A stretch of DNA of 15,077 nt from JARRNJ01 sp037385045 (GCA_037385045.1 JARRNJ010000058.1:1-15077), one strand, 5' to 3'; shown: positions 8,227-14,926, counted from the stretch's first letter. Translations and numbers: made by a program. The notes: generated from the letters alone by a model not told the origin.

Positions 8227-9180
8227 ATGTATGCCGACCAAGCTGACGCGCTATTGTCCGATGACCGACTTGGCGGCCCGTGCGGGCCCAACCAGGCGCT
8301 GTTCGCGCCGCCGCCGGGCCACGAACTGGTGATGACCGTTGACACCTTGGTCAGCGGTGTGCACTTCCCCCAAAATTCCGATCCGGCGGATGTGGGTCAC
8401 AAGGCGCTGGCGGTCAATCTCAGCGACCTTGCCGCGGCCGGCGCCGACGCTTCGTGGGTTACGGTGACGGTTAGCGGTGCAACCGGTGAGCAGGACGGCC
8501 AGTGGCTGGCCGGGTTTCGCAGTGGGCTGCAAACCCTTGCACGGCGTTGGGAGGTGACGGTGCGCGCCGCCTGGGTGGATCGCGGCCCGTCGCTGGTTTC
8601 TATTGGCGCCTACGGCGTGGTTCCCGCCGGGCAGGCGCTGCGCCGCAGTGGCGCAGCGGTCGGCGACGACATCTATGTCACGGGCAGTTTGGGCGACGCC
8701 GGCCTGGCCTTGGAATACCACTTTGCGCGACGCAGTCTGCCGGCCGTCCACGAGGGCTATCTGACGCGACGCTTGCGCCGTCCGGAGCCGCGCCTCGACG
8801 TGGGCCGGGCTCTGCGCGGCCTGGCGCGGGCGGCGATCGACATTTCGGACGGCTTGGCGGCGGATCTGGGCCATATTCTGGCGGCCAGTGGTGTCGGCGC
8901 GACGGTTCATCTGGAACGCCTGCCGCTGTCGCCTTCCCTGCGCGAAGCCGGAGCGCGGGAGGCCGGGCTGCGCCTGGCGCTTACCGCCGGCGACGATTAC
9001 GAATTGTGTTTTACCGCCCCGCCGGAGAAGGAAGCCCAGTTGCAGGGTATTGCGGCGCAAACGGGGGTTGCGATCACGCGCATCGGAGAGATCGAGGCGC
9101 AACGCGGGCTGCGGATCGTCGATGCGGCCGGCGTGCGCTACCGGCTGCCGAAACCGGGTTATGAGCATTTTCGCTCGTGA
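8227..9180 (+). CDS. thiL: Thiamine-monophosphate kinase family protein (ThiL), apparently missing catalytic metal-site residues
   Basis: ThiL phosphorylates thiamine monophosphate to the active diphosphate. Family membership is clear from MTVDTLVSGVHF (36-47), KALAVNLSDLAAAGAD (59-74), VPAGQALRRSGAAVGDDIYVTGSLGDAGL, AIDISDGLAADLGHI (203-217), TAGDDYELCFT (253-263) and the terminal GYEHF, and from the nusB-thiL-pgpA order. Two conserved motifs are not there: GIGDDAALL near the N-terminus reads GGPCGPNQALF (16-26), and GGDTTRGP reads AAWVDRGP (114-121). The usual N-terminal EFELI..F helix is also absent, and the protein (317 residues) is shorter at that end than E. coli ThiL (325). The start at 8227 is the first in-frame ATG, with no strong ribosome binding site; an in-frame TTG at 8188 is an alternative. 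Neither alternative frame restores the lost motif. Kinase activity is doubtful. Confidence 0.85.
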   Translation: MYADQADALLSDDRLGGPCGPNQALFAPPPGHELVMTVDTLVSGVHFPQNSDPADVGHKALAVNLSDLAAAGADASWVTVTVSGATGEQDGQWLAGFRSGLQTLARRWEVTVRAAWVDRGPSLVSIGAYGVVPAGQALRRSGAAVGDDIYVTGSLGDAGLALEYHFARRSLPAVHEGYLTRRLRRPEPRLDVGRALRGLARAAIDISDGLAADLGHILAASGVGATVHLERLPLSPSLREAGAREAGLRLALTAGDDYELCFTAPPEKEAQLQGIAAQTGVAITRIGEIEAQRGLRIVDAAGVRYRLPKPGYEHFRS

Positions 9181-9234
9181 GCCACGGCGTGGGGTTGCGC
9201 AAACCCCGAATCGCCACCGCGGGGCAGTGACACC

Positions 9235-9714
9235 ATGAAACGAAACCATCTGCCTGCCGGGTTCTGGAAGAATCCTGCGCATTTCCTCGCCTGCGGGTTG
9301 GGGGCGGGCGCCGCGCCGTACGCCCCTGGCACATTCGGCACCGTCGTCGGCGTGCTGCTGTTCCTGGTGCTGGCGCCATGGTCACTTCCGCTCTACGCGC
9401 TGGCGACGTTGCTGCTGTTCGCTGTGGGAGTCTGGCTGTGCGGGGTCACGGCACGGGACTTTGGCGTGCACGACCACTCCGGGATCGTCTGGGACGAAAT
9501 CGTCGGTTACCTGGTGACCATGTTTGCGGCGCCCGCTGGTTTGCAGTGGCTTGTCACCGGATTCATCCTGTTTCGCTTGTTCGATGTGCTCAAACCCTGG
9601 CCCATTGCCTGGGTGGACCGGCGTGTGGGCGGCGGTTTCGGGATCATGGTCGATGATCTGCTGGCCGGCGTGTTTTCGTGGGTGTGCCTGCAGGCGCTGT
9701 ATCGGCTGGTGTAA
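9235..9714 (+). CDS. pgpA: Phosphatidylglycerophosphatase A
   Basis: An inner-membrane phosphatase that removes the terminal phosphate of phosphatidylglycerophosphate to give phosphatidylglycerol. The 159-residue protein has the family motifs GLGAGAAPYAPGTFGTVVGV (21-40), DHSGIVWDEIVGYLVTM (80-96), FRLFDVLKPWPI (113-124) and GGGFGIMVDDLLAGV (132-146), which supply the acidic metal and phosphate site. Hydrophobic stretches at about 35-70, 92-118 and 138-157 fit membrane helices. Start 9235 has only a weak GGGGCAG upstream. It lies 54 nt after thiL, in a thiL-pgpA pairing common in gammaproteobacteria, and ends in a double stop TAA-TAA that runs straight into the purine-rich repeat. Confidence 0.95.
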   Translation: MKRNHLPAGFWKNPAHFLACGLGAGAAPYAPGTFGTVVGVLLFLVLAPWSLPLYALATLLLFAVGVWLCGVTARDFGVHDHSGIVWDEIVGYLVTMFAAPAGLQWLVTGFILFRLFDVLKPWPIAWVDRRVGGGFGIMVDDLLAGVFSWVCLQALYRLV

Positions 9715-9780
9715 TAAGGGCAGGGGAAAGAGTAAACGGAAAAGAGCAAAGGAACGAATTCTCTGTGATGTTGCTCGTTT
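9714..9780 (+). repeat. Degenerate purine-rich interspersed repeat, copy B (downstream of pgpA)
   Basis: Begins AAGGGCA at 9716-9722, immediately after the pgpA stop, runs through about 30 purine-rich bases (GGAAAGAGTAAACGGAAAAG type), and ends with GTTGCTCGTT at 9770-9779. It is the inverted partner of the element at 8152-8196, with about 22 extra nt in the interior (an AACGAATTCTCTGTG-like insert). Together the two copies bracket thiL-pgpA. No open reading frame lies inside either copy, so if mobile it would be non-autonomous. Confidence 0.55.
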
Positions 9781-9949
9781 GTCGTCAACCGGTTCGTTGA
9801 TTTCCTCAGGCCAGACGGGGCGTTGCCGCTTTGCGGCGTTGAACGCACCATACGGCTGCAGGGGCAAGGCGCGTGGGTGGGCATGATCCGGGGCCCCGGC
9901 CACGGGCTTCCCGTGCAGTTGGGCTGGAGCCGCCCATCCCAATGTCGGT
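9781..9949. other. Convergent pgpA / folE2 intergenic remainder with small hairpins
   Basis: No gene is visible here. Structures present are GCCGC-TTT-GCGGC near 9823-9835, the 12-nt palindrome CCGGGGCCCCGG at 9888-9899, and CACGGG-CTT-CCCGTG at 9901-9915. The last could fold on either strand and may help end folE2 or pgpA transcripts, but no T tract follows on either strand, so an intrinsic terminator is not supported. Confidence 0.35.
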
Positions 9950-10786
9950 TCAGCTTTGCTCCTGTTCCTTGTCGTGGGTGATCATGGCGTAGGCGGAGTG
10001 GTTGTGAATGGATTCGAAATTTTCCGATTCCACCACATAAGCCGCAATCCGCTCGTCGTCGTTGAGGCGCACGGCGATATCACGCACCATGTCTTCCACG
10101 AATTTGGGGTTGTCGTAGGCGCGCTCGGTGACGTGCTTTTCGTCCGGACGCTTGAGCAGCCCGTAGAGTTCGCACGAGGCCTCGCTTTCCACCAGATCGA
10201 TCAGCTCCTCGATCCACACGAAACCACGGGTGCGGACGCTGACGGTGACGTGGGAGCGCTGATTGTGGGCGCCGTAGTCGGAAATCTTCTTGGAGCACGG
10301 GCACAGGCTGGTAACCGGAACGACCACTGTGATGGTCATTTTCGGCTCGCCGTCGACGACCTCCCCGGTCAGGCTGACCTCGTAATCCATCAGGCTCTCG
10401 ACGCCCGACACCGGCGCCGCCTTGTTGACGAAATAGGGGAAGCTCATTTCGATGTGGCCGGACTGGGCCTCGAGCCGTTCGGTCATCTCGGTCAGCATCT
10501 CCTTGAACGAATCGACGCCGATTTCACGCTCGTGCAGGTTGAGGATCTCGACGAATCGCGACATGTGCGTGCCCTTGAAGTTGTGCGGCAGGTTCACGTA
10601 CATGTTGAAATTGGCGATGGTGTGCTGTTCGCCCGCCGAGCGGTCCTTTACCCGCACCGGATGGCGGATGTCCTTGATGCCCACCTTATTGATGGGGATA
10701 CGCCGGGTGTCGGCGCTGCTCTGGACGTCCTCAATGGCGCCGCTGGCCGCGTTCAGCGTGTTCAGCTGTCTGGGTGTCTGGCTCAT
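9950..10786 (-). CDS. folE2: GTP cyclohydrolase FolE2 (type IB)
   Basis: Converts GTP to 7,8-dihydroneopterin triphosphate, the entry to folate and to queuosine-type deazapurines. FolE2 is unrelated in sequence to zinc-dependent FolE and can work with other metals, which often makes it the zinc-limitation isoform (family knowledge). The 278 residues show the FolE2 hallmarks NMYVNLPHNFKGTHMSRFVE (61-80), SFPYFVNKAAPVSG (115-128), and VPVTSLCPCSKKISDYGAHNQRSHV (157-181) with conserved C162, C164 and H174; a late motif is VESENFESIHNHSAYA. The start MSQTPRQLN at 10786 overlaps by 4 nt (ATGA) the stop of a small upstream reading frame. No FolE of type IA is in the window, so I cannot tell whether FolE2 is the only enzyme. 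I did not find a convincing Zur box upstream. Confidence 0.96.
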   Translation of the reverse strand: MSQTPRQLNTLNAASGAIEDVQSSADTRRIPINKVGIKDIRHPVRVKDRSAGEQHTIANFNMYVNLPHNFKGTHMSRFVEILNLHEREIGVDSFKEMLTEMTERLEAQSGHIEMSFPYFVNKAAPVSGVESLMDYEVSLTGEVVDGEPKMTITVVVPVTSLCPCSKKISDYGAHNQRSHVTVSVRTRGFVWIEELIDLVESEASCELYGLLKRPDEKHVTERAYDNPKFVEDMVRDIAVRLNDDERIAAYVVESENFESIHNHSAYAMITHDKEQEQS

Positions 10787-11004
10787 TCGCGTTGATTCCG
10801 TAGGTTCGTCGGCATCCCGCGCCGGGGTGCTCCGGCGACGATGATGCGTACCATATCGAGGCAGTCGTTGGATCGCCTGCGCCGGCGAGGCGGCATATCA
10901 ACTGGCGTGCGGCTCGCTGTTCGGGGGGAGCATCTGTTGCGAGCTGCCGGACCCGGCAGACCCTCGGCTGGCGCCGAAATTCTGCCGTCCATTCTCATAG
11001 CGGG

Positions 11005-11033
11005 AGCCTATGGGCGCAAACGGGGTAAGTCAA
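11005..11033 (-). promoter_or_regulatory. Candidate sigma70 promoter for folE2
   Basis: On the minus strand TTGACT (11033-11028) and TAGGCT (11010-11005) are separated by exactly 17 nt. The -10 box keeps the three most conserved positions (TA...T). Transcription from about 10998 would give a 210-nt leader to folE2. A second -35-like box, TTGACA, lies 22 nt further upstream (11055-11050). Sequence inference only. Confidence 0.4.
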
Positions 11034-11071
11034 CTTATCCAGCCGATTTTGTCAACTCCCTCAAAAGCCGA
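11028..11071 (-). repeat. Imperfect tandem repeat upstream of folE2
   Basis: Two words recur in the same order on the plus strand: GTCAACT at 11029-11035 and 11051-11057 (22 nt apart), and AGCCGA at 11041-11046 and 11066-11071 (25 nt apart). The unit is thus about 22-25 nt, roughly two helical turns. On the minus strand each unit contains a TTGAC box. It lies between the dxs stop and folE2 and could be a regulator site. Confidence 0.4.
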
Positions 11072-11076
11072 CTGCT

Positions 11077-12975
11077 TTAGTGCGATATTAATTGAGTGCG
11101 GGCCGTATTGCAATTTGGCCGCCGGTGGTTTTCCACCGCCTTCACGATGCCATCGGCGTCCAGCCCGCAGCCCTGCAACAGCCCGTCGCGGTCGCCGTGA
11201 TCCAGGAACCGGTCCGGCAGGCCCAGATGGACGATGGGGACCGTGACTCCATGGGCCGCCAGCACCTCGGCGACGGCGCTGCCGGCGCCGCCGGCCACGA
11301 CGTTCTCTTCCACGGTCACCAGCAGCTCATGGCGTTCCGCCGCCTCGAGCACCGCCGCTTCGTCGATGGGCTTGACGAAACGCATGTTCAGCAGTGTGGC
11401 GTCGAGCCGCTCGGCTGCGGCCCCGGCGGCGGTGACGACGCTGCCGAACCCCAACAGGGCCACGTCGCGGCCCCGGCGTCGCAGCTGCGCCTTGCCGATT
11501 TCCATGGGCGCGCGGTCGGATTCCACCGCAACGCCCGGTCCGCGGCCGCGCGGATAGCGGACCGCGGCCGGTTGGTTCAGACCCAGGCCGGCGTCGAGCA
11601 TGGCGCGGCATTCCTGTTCGTCCGCCGGCGCCATCACCACCATGTTGGGCACGCAGCGCAGGTAGGAGAGATCGAAAGCGCCCGTGTGGGTCGGGCCGTC
11701 GGGGCCCACCAGCCCGGCGCGGTCGATGGCGAACAATACCGGCAGGTTCTGTAGTGCAACATCGTGGATCAACTGATCGTACGCCCGTTGCAGGAAAGTC
11801 GAATAGATGGCCACCACCGGTTTCAGGCCCTCGCAGGCCATGCCAGCCGCCAGGGTCACGGCATGCTGTTCGGCGATTCCCACGTCGAAGAACCGGTCGG
11901 GGAACTGTTCCGAGAATTCCACCAGTCCCGAGCCTTCGCGCATCGCCGGCGTAATGGCCATGAGGTCCGGTTCCTGGACCGCCCGGTCGCACAGCCAGCG
12001 CCCGAATACCTGGGTGTAGGTCGGCGCGGCGTTCGCCTCGCTCGGCTGCGGGCCGAGGGCCGGATCGAATTTTGAAACCCCATGCAAGGCGCAGGGGTTG
12101 TCCTCGGCGGGCGCGTAGCCCTTGCCTTTCTGGGTGACCACATGCAGGAACTGGGGCCCGGTGAATTCGTGAATGTTGCGCAGCGTACGGACCAGATCCG
12201 GCAGATCGTGCCCGTCGATGGGGCCGATATAGTTGAAGCCCAGTTCCTCGAACAGGGTCCCGGGCACCACCATGCCCTTCATGTGCTCTTCGGCCCGGCG
12301 CGCCAGTTCGCGCATCGCCGGCATACTGCTGAGTACCCGTTTGCCGCCTTCGCGCATGCTGGAATAGAACTTCCCAGACAGGATCTTGCCGAGATACTTG
12401 GACATGCCGCCGACGTTGCGGGAGATGGACATCTCGTTGTCGTTGAGCACCACCAGCAGGTCGGCACCCATATCGCCAGCGTGGTTGAGCGCTTCGAAGG
12501 CCATACCCGCGGTCATGGCGCCGTCACCGATGACGGCCACCGTCTTGCGGTTGCTGCCTTCGCGCTGGGCGGCGATCGCCATGCCCAGGGCGGCGCTGAT
12601 GGATGTGCTTGAATGGCCTACGCCGAACGTGTCGTAGCGGCTCTCACTGCGTTTCGGGAAGCCGGCCAGCCCGCCCGCCTGCCGCAGTGTATCCATCTGC
12701 CGGCGGCGGCCGGTGAGAATCTTGTGGGGATAGCTCTGGTGGCCCACGTCCCACACCAGGCGGTCCCGCGGCGTGTCGTAGACGTAGTGCAGGGCGATGG
12801 CCAGCTCCACCGCACCGAGATTGGCCGCCAGGTGGCCGCCGGTGGCGGCCACCGACTCGATCATGAACTCGCGCAGCTCGTCCGCCAGCCGCCCCAGTTG
12901 GTTCCTGGGCAGGCGGCGCAAGTCCTCAGGACTTTCAACGGTTTCCAGCAGGGGATAGGGTTTGGGAGCGGTCAT
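11077..12975 (-). CDS. dxs: 1-deoxy-D-xylulose-5-phosphate synthase
   Basis: A TPP-dependent enzyme that condenses pyruvate with glyceraldehyde 3-phosphate, the first step of the MEP isoprenoid pathway and a source of thiamine and pyridoxal precursors. The 632 residues are close to the E. coli length (620). Visible are the N-terminal catalytic His in SVAATGGHLAANLGAVEL (H49), VWDVGHQSYPHKILTGR, GVGHSSTSISAALGMA, the TPP/Mg site IGDGAMTAGMAFEALNHAG...LNDNEMSIS (149-185), the acidic residue in DVGIAEQHAVTLAAGMA (about 370), and the transketolase C-terminal domain with MRFVKPIDEAAV. ATG 12975 (MTAPKPYPLLE) is the family start; the open frame continues upstream only as an artefact opposite ispA. 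The last ~17 residues (NHRRPNCNTARTQLISH) extend past the usual end. It lies 74 nt after ispA. Confidence 0.97.
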   Translation of the reverse strand: MTAPKPYPLLETVESPEDLRRLPRNQLGRLADELREFMIESVAATGGHLAANLGAVELAIALHYVYDTPRDRLVWDVGHQSYPHKILTGRRRQMDTLRQAGGLAGFPKRSESRYDTFGVGHSSTSISAALGMAIAAQREGSNRKTVAVIGDGAMTAGMAFEALNHAGDMGADLLVVLNDNEMSISRNVGGMSKYLGKILSGKFYSSMREGGKRVLSSMPAMRELARRAEEHMKGMVVPGTLFEELGFNYIGPIDGHDLPDLVRTLRNIHEFTGPQFLHVVTQKGKGYAPAEDNPCALHGVSKFDPALGPQPSEANAAPTYTQVFGRWLCDRAVQEPDLMAITPAMREGSGLVEFSEQFPDRFFDVGIAEQHAVTLAAGMACEGLKPVVAIYSTFLQRAYDQLIHDVALQNLPVLFAIDRAGLVGPDGPTHTGAFDLSYLRCVPNMVVMAPADEQECRAMLDAGLGLNQPAAVRYPRGRGPGVAVESDRAPMEIGKAQLRRRGRDVALLGFGSVVTAAGAAAERLDATLLNMRFVKPIDEAAVLEAAERHELLVTVEENVVAGGAGSAVAEVLAAHGVTVPIVHLGLPDRFLDHGDRDGLLQGCGLDADGIVKAVENHRRPNCNTARTQLISH

Positions 12976-13049
12976 GGCGATGTTTGGACGGTGACAGAAG
13001 CGTATTATCGGGCTCGCGCCGGGGGGATGCAAGAAACGGGGCGGCAGGT

Positions 13050-13952
13050 TCAGCGCGCCCGCTCGACGATGTAGCGGGAAACCGTGCGCAGCGTGTCGGC
13101 CCGTTCGCCGAGCGGCTCCAGCGTTCGCAGCGCTTCCTCGTGCAGGTCCATGGCACGGCGTTTGGCGCCGTCGAGACCCAGAAGGGAGGGATAGGTGGGC
13201 TTGCTCAGCGCTGAATCCGCCCCCTGGGTTTTGCCGATGACCTCGGTGTCGCCTTCGACGTCGAGGATGTCGTCGCGGATCTGGAAGGCGAGGCCGACAC
13301 ATTTGCCATAGTGGTCCAGGCATTCCAGCAGCGTATCGCTGATCCCGGGCAGGCTCATGGCCGCCAGCCGCACGCTGGAGCGGATCAGTGCACCGGTTTT
13401 GTGGATATGCATGTCCTCCAGTTCGGCGATGCCGAGGACGCGGCCGACCGACGCCAAGTCGATGGCCTGGCCGCCAGCCATTCCGCGCGAACCGCAGGAC
13501 AACGCGAGATTTTCGATCATTGCCAGACGGATGCCGGCCCCGGCGCGGATCGCCGGATCGTGGGCCAGAATGTAAAAGGCCAGGGCCTGCAGGGCGTCGC
13601 CCGCCAGAATCGCGGTGGCCTCGTCGAATGCGCGATGGCACGTGGGCCGGCCGCGGCGCAGGTCGTCGTTGTCCATTGCCGGAAGATCGTCATGAATCAG
13701 CGAGTAGGCGTGAATGATTTCGACGGCGCTGGCGATGCCGTCCAGTTCCATCGGCTCGACCCCGACCGCTTCGCCGGCCGCATAGACCAGTACGGGACGC
13801 ACGCGCTTACCGCCGCCCAGCGCGGCATAGCGCATTGCCTGGTGAAGGCGGGTCGGGTGGGTGTCGGCGGCCGGCAGCCACTGGTCCATGGCCTGTTCGA
13901 CCCGCTTCTGGCAGCGGGCAAAGACGTTGCTGATCGGCTCCTGTTCAGTCAT
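13050..13952 (-). CDS. ispA: Farnesyl diphosphate synthase (geranyltranstransferase)
   Basis: A cytosolic prenyltransferase that joins IPP to DMAPP and then to GPP, making C15 farnesyl diphosphate for quinones, undecaprenyl carrier and related products. The 300 residues contain both aspartate-rich motifs: the first is DDLPAMDNDD (D88-D97), the DDxxxxD form with the two-residue insert of bacterial FPP synthases, and the second is QIRDDILD (D227, D228, D231). Substrate-binding GGGKRVRP lies at 46-53, and HIHKTGALIRSSV at 182-194. ISAYSLIH-like sequence before the first motif (HAYSLIHDDL) matches E. coli IspA, which argues for C15 rather than longer chains. The ATG overlaps the xseB stop by 8 nt, so the genes are translationally linked; dxs follows in the same direction. 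Confidence 0.96.
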   Translation of the reverse strand: MTEQEPISNVFARCQKRVEQAMDQWLPAADTHPTRLHQAMRYAALGGGKRVRPVLVYAAGEAVGVEPMELDGIASAVEIIHAYSLIHDDLPAMDNDDLRRGRPTCHRAFDEATAILAGDALQALAFYILAHDPAIRAGAGIRLAMIENLALSCGSRGMAGGQAIDLASVGRVLGIAELEDMHIHKTGALIRSSVRLAAMSLPGISDTLLECLDHYGKCVGLAFQIRDDILDVEGDTEVIGKTQGADSALSKPTYPSLLGLDGAKRRAMDLHEEALRTLEPLGERADTLRTVSRYIVERAR

Positions 13953-14193
13953 CCGGCTGAAACGGTTCGGTTGCCGGCTTGCCGTCCTTTTCCAGCAGGA
14001 TCTGCACCTTTTGTTCTGCTTCCTTGAGTGCCTGTTGGCAGGCGCGGGTCAATGCCACGCCGCGCTCGAAGTCCTTCAGGGAATCCTCCAGCGACAGCTC
14101 TCCCTGTTCCATTCGGGCCACCAACTGCTCGAGTTCGGCGAGCGCTGCTTCGAACTGGAATCCGGATTTCTTCTTTGTAGCCACAGTTGCCAT
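13945..14193 (-). CDS. xseB: Exodeoxyribonuclease VII small subunit
   Basis: The small, helical subunit of exonuclease VII, which assembles with XseA to degrade single-stranded DNA. The 82-residue product (MATVATKKKSGFQFEAALAE onward) carries the family core FEAALAELEQLVARMEQGELSLEDSLKDFERGVALTRACQ with the terminal heptad-rich LKEAEQKVQILLE, then a short acidic tail ending PFQPDD like E. coli XseB. Two starts are possible: ATG 14193, which gives a family-length N-terminus, or ATG 14202 (MLRMATV...); neither has a clear Shine-Dalgarno sequence. It is the first gene of the xseB-ispA-dxs operon, a classic gammaproteobacterial order. xseA is not in the window. Confidence 0.93.
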   Translation of the reverse strand: MATVATKKKSGFQFEAALAELEQLVARMEQGELSLEDSLKDFERGVALTRACQQALKEAEQKVQILLEKDGKPATEPFQPDD

Positions 14194-14212
14194 TCTCAGC
14201 ATAACCGGCTAC

Positions 14213-14242
14213 ACGTTAGCGTAGCGTTCACTGTGCGGTCAA
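14213..14242 (-). promoter_or_regulatory. Possible promoter for xseB-ispA-dxs
   Basis: On the minus strand TTGACC (14242-14237) and TAACGT (14218-14213) are 18 nt apart. The implied start near 14206 would give a very short leader before xseB. The -10 box is a poor match, so this is a tentative call. Confidence 0.3.
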
Positions 14243-14308
14243 TTCCATCGCTCGGACAGATACTTGGATGCGGTCGGCGCGGGCCGGAAGCGGCGTTGGT
14301 GCCGTTTG

Positions 14309-14337
14309 TTGACAAGGTGGAATCCTTGCGATAGAGT
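14309..14337 (+). promoter_or_regulatory. Sigma70 promoter for the rubrerythrin gene
   Basis: A perfect -35 box TTGACA (14309-14314) is followed after exactly 17 nt by TAGAGT (14332-14337), which matches four of six -10 positions. Transcription would begin near 14344, leaving a leader of about 88 nt. A strong palindrome starts just downstream. This is the best promoter in the window. Confidence 0.65.
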
Positions 14338-14347
14338 TTTTCCTGCC

Positions 14348-14366
14348 TTTTAGACTTAGTCTAAAA
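14348..14366 (+). promoter_or_regulatory. Perfect 19-bp palindrome, likely operator of a Fur/PerR-type repressor
   Basis: TTTTAGACT-T-AGTCTAAAA is a perfect 9-1-9 inverted repeat at about +4 to +22 relative to the predicted start. Its core TTAGACT-T-AGTCTAA has the 7-1-7 geometry of the PerR box (TTATAATNATTATAA) and agrees with it at five of seven positions in each arm. Placement downstream of the promoter and upstream of a peroxide-related gene fits a repressor site. The regulator is not in the window. A second, smaller inverted repeat, GATCG-TCA-CGATC (14386-14398), lies further along the leader. Confidence 0.65.
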
Positions 14367-14432
14367 TTAGCACGTATTTGAAGGTGATCGTCACGATCGC
14401 ATCCATTGTAATGAAAGTCCGGAGGAATGAAC

Positions 14433-14852
14433 ATGGAACTCAAAGGCAGCAAGACCGAAGACAATCTCAAGGCCGCATTCTCGGGCGAATCCCAGGCCAA
14501 CCGCCGTTACCTGTACTTCGCTTCCAAGGCGGATGTCGAGGGTTTCAATGACGTCGCCGCCGTGTTCCGCTCCACTGCGGAGGGCGAGACCGGCCACGCT
14601 CACGGTCACCTCGAGTACCTGGAGGCGGTGGGCGACCCGGCCACCGGGCTGCCCATCGGCGGAACGTCCAGCAATCTGAAGGCCGCGATCGCCGGCGAGA
14701 CCCACGAGTATACGGACATGTATCCGGGGATGGCCAAGACGGCGCGTGACGAGGGCTTCGACGAGATCGCCGACTGGTTCGAAACCCTGGCCAAGGCCGA
14801 GCGCTCCCATGCCAACCGGTTCCAGAAGGCCCTGGACACCTTGGGCGAATAA
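14433..14852 (+). CDS. Rubrerythrin family diiron protein lacking the rubredoxin domain
   Basis: Rubrerythrins are ferritin-like diiron proteins that reduce hydrogen peroxide, mostly in anaerobes and microaerophiles. The 139-residue protein has all seven expected diiron ligands: E19 (SGES), E52 and H55 (EGETGHAH), E89 and E92 (GETHEY), E123 and H126 (AERSHANRF). It stops after the four-helix bundle at KALDTLGE, so the C-terminal rubredoxin domain with its four cysteines, which normally passes electrons to the diiron site, is missing. An external electron donor is therefore needed; the Fe-S protein encoded 74 nt downstream is a natural candidate (inference). GGAGGA (14421-14426), 6 nt before ATG 14433, sets the start; ATG 14427 is too close to it. 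Confidence 0.93.
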   Translation: MELKGSKTEDNLKAAFSGESQANRRYLYFASKADVEGFNDVAAVFRSTAEGETGHAHGHLEYLEAVGDPATGLPIGGTSSNLKAAIAGETHEYTDMYPGMAKTARDEGFDEIADWFETLAKAERSHANRFQKALDTLGE

Positions 14853-14866
14853 GCAAGCAGACCGCA

Positions 14867-14904
14867 AAGGGGGTTGGTCGGTTGACCGGCCCCCTTGTGT
14901 TTGA
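14867..14904 (+). terminator. Terminator-like hairpin between rubrerythrin and the Fe-S protein gene
   Basis: AAGGGGG (14867-14873) pairs with CCCCCTT (14890-14896), continued inward by two T-G wobbles and GGTC/GACC closing a GGTT loop: a 13-bp stem. It is followed by the T-biased GTGTTTG. The T tract is interrupted, so read-through is likely. It ends about 25 nt before the next ATG and may set the ratio of the two products. Confidence 0.6.
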
Positions 14905-14926
14905 TCATGCCGCAACCGAGGTATCC

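Larger units (their letters stand above)
10787..11076. other. 290-nt dxs / folE2 intergenic region with a possible 71-codon leader ORF
   Basis: Both flanking genes are on the minus strand. The right-hand part (11005-11073) is AT-richer and holds promoter-like boxes and direct repeats. An ORF of 71 codons (10998 to 10783, minus) starts close to the predicted transcript start and overlaps the folE2 ATG as ATGA. Its product is basic with an Arg-rich run (PPRRRRRS) and matches no family I know. Its third-position GC (about two thirds, by eye) is no higher than background, so coding status is doubtful. Confidence 0.3.

Noticed and set aside
9888..9915. Intrinsic bidirectional terminator between pgpA and folE2
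   Set aside because: Palindromes are present but no T tract follows on either strand, so only a generic hairpin call is made.
12976..13641. N-terminal extension of dxs by 222 codons
   Set aside because: It is the in-frame shadow of ispA on the same strand; family start MTAPKPYPLL at 12975 and conserved IspA motifs in the other frame decide it.
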